The notes under the pieces were generated by a model. That model was not told the DNA's origin and did not search any database. It saw only the letters and a list, made by a program, of their open reading frames with translations. Positions 12,547 to 14,553 of a DNA stretch of 14,553 bases are shown one piece after another (the stretch's first letter is position 1; every line of letters starts with the position of its first letter). The stretch is taken from NCBI GenBank assembly GCA_964569295.1, contig CAZMVU010000121.1:1-14553 (forward strand), given 5' to 3'. The position numbers and the translations under genes were made by a program. The stretch comes from CAZMVU01 sp964569295 (lineage in GTDB: Bacteria > Hydrogenedentota > Hydrogenedentia > Hydrogenedentales > JAGMZX01).

Positions 12547-12661
12547 GGTGGCGCCTGCGCCCGATGGAACCGGTATTGACCGTGTGCTACCATCCCGCGA
12601 ATTGTGACACGATACGGGGTTCGTGCGGCCATCGTTGGCGGCGCAACCTGGGGAGGAGACA

Positions 12662-13423
12662 ATGACTAGAGGGCGTATTGGCGCGGTAACATTCGACTTG
12701 TGGGACTGTCTGTTCCGCGATGACAGCGACGAACCGAAACGTGTGGCGCGGGGCCTCGCGCCCAAGAAGCAGGCCCGGCGCGATCTCATTTTCGAGGCGC
12801 TGAACAAGCACGACCCCATCGATCGGGCGGCCAGCGACCTCGCCTTCAATGTGACTGAGGCGGCGTTCAACAAGGTGTGGCACGATGAATTCGTGACCTG
12901 GCGTGTGGCGGAACGTTTGCAGGTGTTGCTCACCGGGCTCGGCCGTACGCTGCCGGAAGACACGTTGCAACCGCTCATCGAGGCCTACGAAACCATGGAG
13001 CTCGATCCCATGCCCGATCCGGCACCCGGCGCGGTCGAAGCGTTGAAAGCGCTCCACGGCAACTATCCGCTGGCCATTATCTCCGACGCCGTCTATACGC
13101 CCGGCTGGGCCCTGCGCCAATTCCTTGAGCGCGCCGGCATGATCGACTGCTTCGACCACTTCGTGTTTTCCGATGAACTCGGCCACTCGAAGCCGCATCC
13201 TGCGGTGTTCGCTTCGGTGGCGGCCCGCTATAATACCGATGTGACCGGCATCGTGCACATTGGCGACCGGCCGCACAATGACATCGGCGGGGCCCATGCC
13301 GTGGGCGCGCGGGCCGTCCTGCTTACGGTAGTAAAGCAGCGCCCCCTCGATGGGCACGAACCCGATGCCGTCTGCGATGACTATGCGAAGCTGCCGGATG
13401 TCCTGGCCCAACTCGAGGCCTGA
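12662..13423 (+). CDS. HAD-superfamily hydrolase (haloacid dehalogenase-like)
   Basis: A 253-aa soluble HAD protein with an alpha-helical cap between motifs I and II (subfamily IA-like). Motif I is FDLWDCL with nucleophile D12; motif II is S141 in IISDAVYT; motif III is K177 in SKPHPAVF; motif IV is GDRPHNDIGGA with D202 and D207. At +2 from the nucleophile, where phosphatases carry the acid/base Asp, there is W14, as in dehalogenase-type members with an aromatic there. Phosphatase activity should therefore not be assumed. Start ATG 12662 has GGGAGG 5 nt upstream; the frame is open 13 codons further up, but without a site. The amidotransferase gene starts 23 nt after its stop, so the two form a likely operon. 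Substrate unknown. Confidence 0.88.
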   Translation: MTRGRIGAVTFDLWDCLFRDDSDEPKRVARGLAPKKQARRDLIFEALNKHDPIDRAASDLAFNVTEAAFNKVWHDEFVTWRVAERLQVLLTGLGRTLPEDTLQPLIEAYETMELDPMPDPAPGAVEALKALHGNYPLAIISDAVYTPGWALRQFLERAGMIDCFDHFVFSDELGHSKPHPAVFASVAARYNTDVTGIVHIGDRPHNDIGGAHAVGARAVLLTVVKQRPLDGHEPDAVCDDYAKLPDVLAQLEA

Positions 13424-13446
13424 GCCGGAAAAAACAAAGGTAAACA

Positions 13447-14307
13447 GTGACCATGACCAAGCCCCGGTTTCTCATTATCGATGGTTACCCGAAGGAAAGC
13501 CGCGACCAATTCGATGCGGTCGGTATGCGGTTGGCCGGGGTGCTCTACGCGGACATGCTCCTGCGCTACGAACCGGATGCCGAGTACCGCATCTGGTATT
13601 CGAGTGATCCAGACGCCGCCGCGCCTGCGGATGAGGAACTCGCGGATTGTGCGGGCGTGCTGTGGCCTGGCTGCAACCTGACCATCTACCACGACGACCC
13701 GCGTGTGCACGCCCACCGCGACCTGTGCCGGCGCGCCTACGAGGCGGGCGTGCCGCAGTTCGGCTCGTGCTGGGGCATTCAACTGGCCTGCACCGTCCCA
13801 GGCGGCGTGACCGAAGCGCACCCGAAAGGCCGCGCCATGGGCCTCGCCACAAAAATCCGCCTGACGGACGAAGGCAAGCGGCACCCGATGATGGAAGGCA
13901 AGCCGGAGGTTTACAGCCATTTTGTGAGCCATGACGATTACGTGACCGGGTTGCCGGAGGGAGCCGTGTGCCTGGCGAGCAACGACTGGGCCCCGATCCA
14001 GGCGGTGGCCGTCGAGTGGCAGGGGGGTGTGTTTTGGGCGGTGCAGTACCACCCGGAATACAACCTGCATGAGCTTGCACGCCTCATCCTTGCCCGCGAG
14101 GAGAAGCTCATCCGCCAGGGCTGGTTCACGGACGCGCAGAACATGCGCGAGTACGTCGAAAAGCTCGAGGCGGTCTACAGCGCCCCCGAAGAGCACAAGG
14201 CCATCCGGTGGCAACTCAAGATCGACGACGATGTTATCGACGAGGGCATCCGGCAGTGTGAATTTGCCAATTGGCTGAAATACATCGTCCGGCCGCAGTC
14301 GGGGTAG
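13447..14307 (+). CDS. Class-I glutamine amidotransferase-like protein
   Basis: A 286-aa protein with a GATase class-I domain. The nucleophile elbow is FGSCWGIQLA with C108, and the catalytic His-Glu pair is H202 and E204 in VQYHPEY. The triad is intact, so glutamine or gamma-glutamyl hydrolysis is plausible. The domain is GMP-synthase-like (PGCNLTIY oxyanion region; VYSHFVSHDDYVTGLPEG). About 80 residues follow the catalytic His-Glu, an alpha-rich and acidic tail (LEAVYSAPEEHKAI) that I cannot place. Start GTG 13447 has AAAGG 6 nt upstream; ATG 13453 in frame is an alternative only two codons later. It follows the HAD gene by 23 nt. No synthetase partner domain is fused or adjacent, so the ammonia acceptor is unknown. 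Confidence 0.85.
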   Translation: MTMTKPRFLIIDGYPKESRDQFDAVGMRLAGVLYADMLLRYEPDAEYRIWYSSDPDAAAPADEELADCAGVLWPGCNLTIYHDDPRVHAHRDLCRRAYEAGVPQFGSCWGIQLACTVPGGVTEAHPKGRAMGLATKIRLTDEGKRHPMMEGKPEVYSHFVSHDDYVTGLPEGAVCLASNDWAPIQAVAVEWQGGVFWAVQYHPEYNLHELARLILAREEKLIRQGWFTDAQNMREYVEKLEAVYSAPEEHKAIRWQLKIDDDVIDEGIRQCEFANWLKYIVRPQSG

Positions 14308-14332
14308 CGCACCCCGCCATTCCTTGAAGGCC

Positions 14333-14361
14333 GGCGGCAGACCTGCTACTGGCGTGCCGCC
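14333..14361 (+). terminator. Possible hairpin after the amidotransferase gene
   Basis: GGCGGCA (14333-14339) and TGCCGCC (14355-14361) form a perfect 7-bp stem with a 15-nt loop, 25 nt after the amidotransferase stop. A run of C rather than T follows, so a standard intrinsic terminator is not supported. It may be Rho-assisted or have no function. Confidence 0.3.
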
Positions 14362-14553
14362 CCCCCGTCACGCTCTCCCCGCGCGGCAGGCGTGGGACGT
14401 CCGTCATCACTGTATGTTCAAGACTATCTCGCCATGCTCGAGAATCAGTGATTCTTTAAGGGTGCAGTTCTTCTACTACCGATGTTTTGGTTCCTTCATG
14501 CCAGTTGTGAGCAAGCAAAACGGGACTGACACAAGCGAGCGAGTCCCCGAGCG
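14362..14553. other. Gene-free 3' end of window
   Basis: No gene or clear promoter is seen. Base composition becomes more AT-rich than the coding part, as expected for an intergenic region. A small palindrome, AGAATC-AGT-GATTCT (14441-14455), is the only local structure. A gene may begin beyond the window. Confidence 0.4.

Noticed and set aside
12575..12605. Promoter TTGACC plus a -10 before the HAD gene
   Set aside because: TTGACC is a fair -35, but no acceptable -10 occurs at 16-18 bp, so read-through from gcv or a different promoter is equally likely.

Overview
The window is a GC-rich (roughly 60-65 %) bacterial chromosomal segment. It comes from a draft assembly, because a 100-base run of N sits inside one gene. 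The split P-protein of the glycine cleavage system (separate GcvPA and GcvPB), the stand-alone AICAR transformylase and the LysM envelope protein suggest an uncultivated or little-studied Gram-negative-like lineage; Candidatus Hydrogenedentota or a similar phylum is only a guess. I see no IS element, phage gene, tRNA, rRNA or CRISPR array. The segment looks like ordinary housekeeping chromosome.

Layout. (1) 1-1057: a sigma70-like promoter and a NarL/LuxR-type response regulator on the + strand. (2) 2087-1116 and 3420-2089, - strand: a membrane-anchored family-2 glycosyltransferase preceded, at 1 nt spacing, by an unusual ATP-grasp/HAD fusion. (3) 4910-3615, - strand: a ZTP (pfl-motif) riboswitch followed by a purH-type AICAR formyltransferase that lacks the IMP cyclohydrolase domain. 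(4) 5163-7293, + strand: a membrane-anchored protein with a degenerate GH3/NagZ-like domain, low-complexity linkers and three LysM domains, interrupted by the assembly gap. (5) 7830-7342, - strand: a PsiE-family membrane protein. (6) 8008-12546, + strand: a second ZTP riboswitch followed by gcvT, gcvH, gcvPA and gcvPB. (7) 12662-14307, + strand: a HAD hydrolase and a class-I glutamine amidotransferase-like protein, probably one transcription unit. (8) 14308-14553: no gene seen.

The most informative signal is the pair of ZTP aptamers. ZMP/ZTP is AICAR ribotide or its triphosphate and accumulates when 10-formyl-THF is short. One aptamer precedes the enzyme that consumes ZMP and 10-formyl-THF. 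The other precedes the glycine cleavage operon, which makes 5,10-methylene-THF, a precursor of 10-formyl-THF. Both halves of the circuit, one-carbon supply and ZMP consumption, therefore appear to answer to the same alarmone in this genome. The two aptamers are similar in their core but differ in linkers and expression platforms.

The other notable item is the LysM protein. Its GH3-like domain keeps the fold-level sequence pattern of NagZ but appears to have lost the catalytic nucleophile, the acid/base loop residues and the substrate-binding motif.
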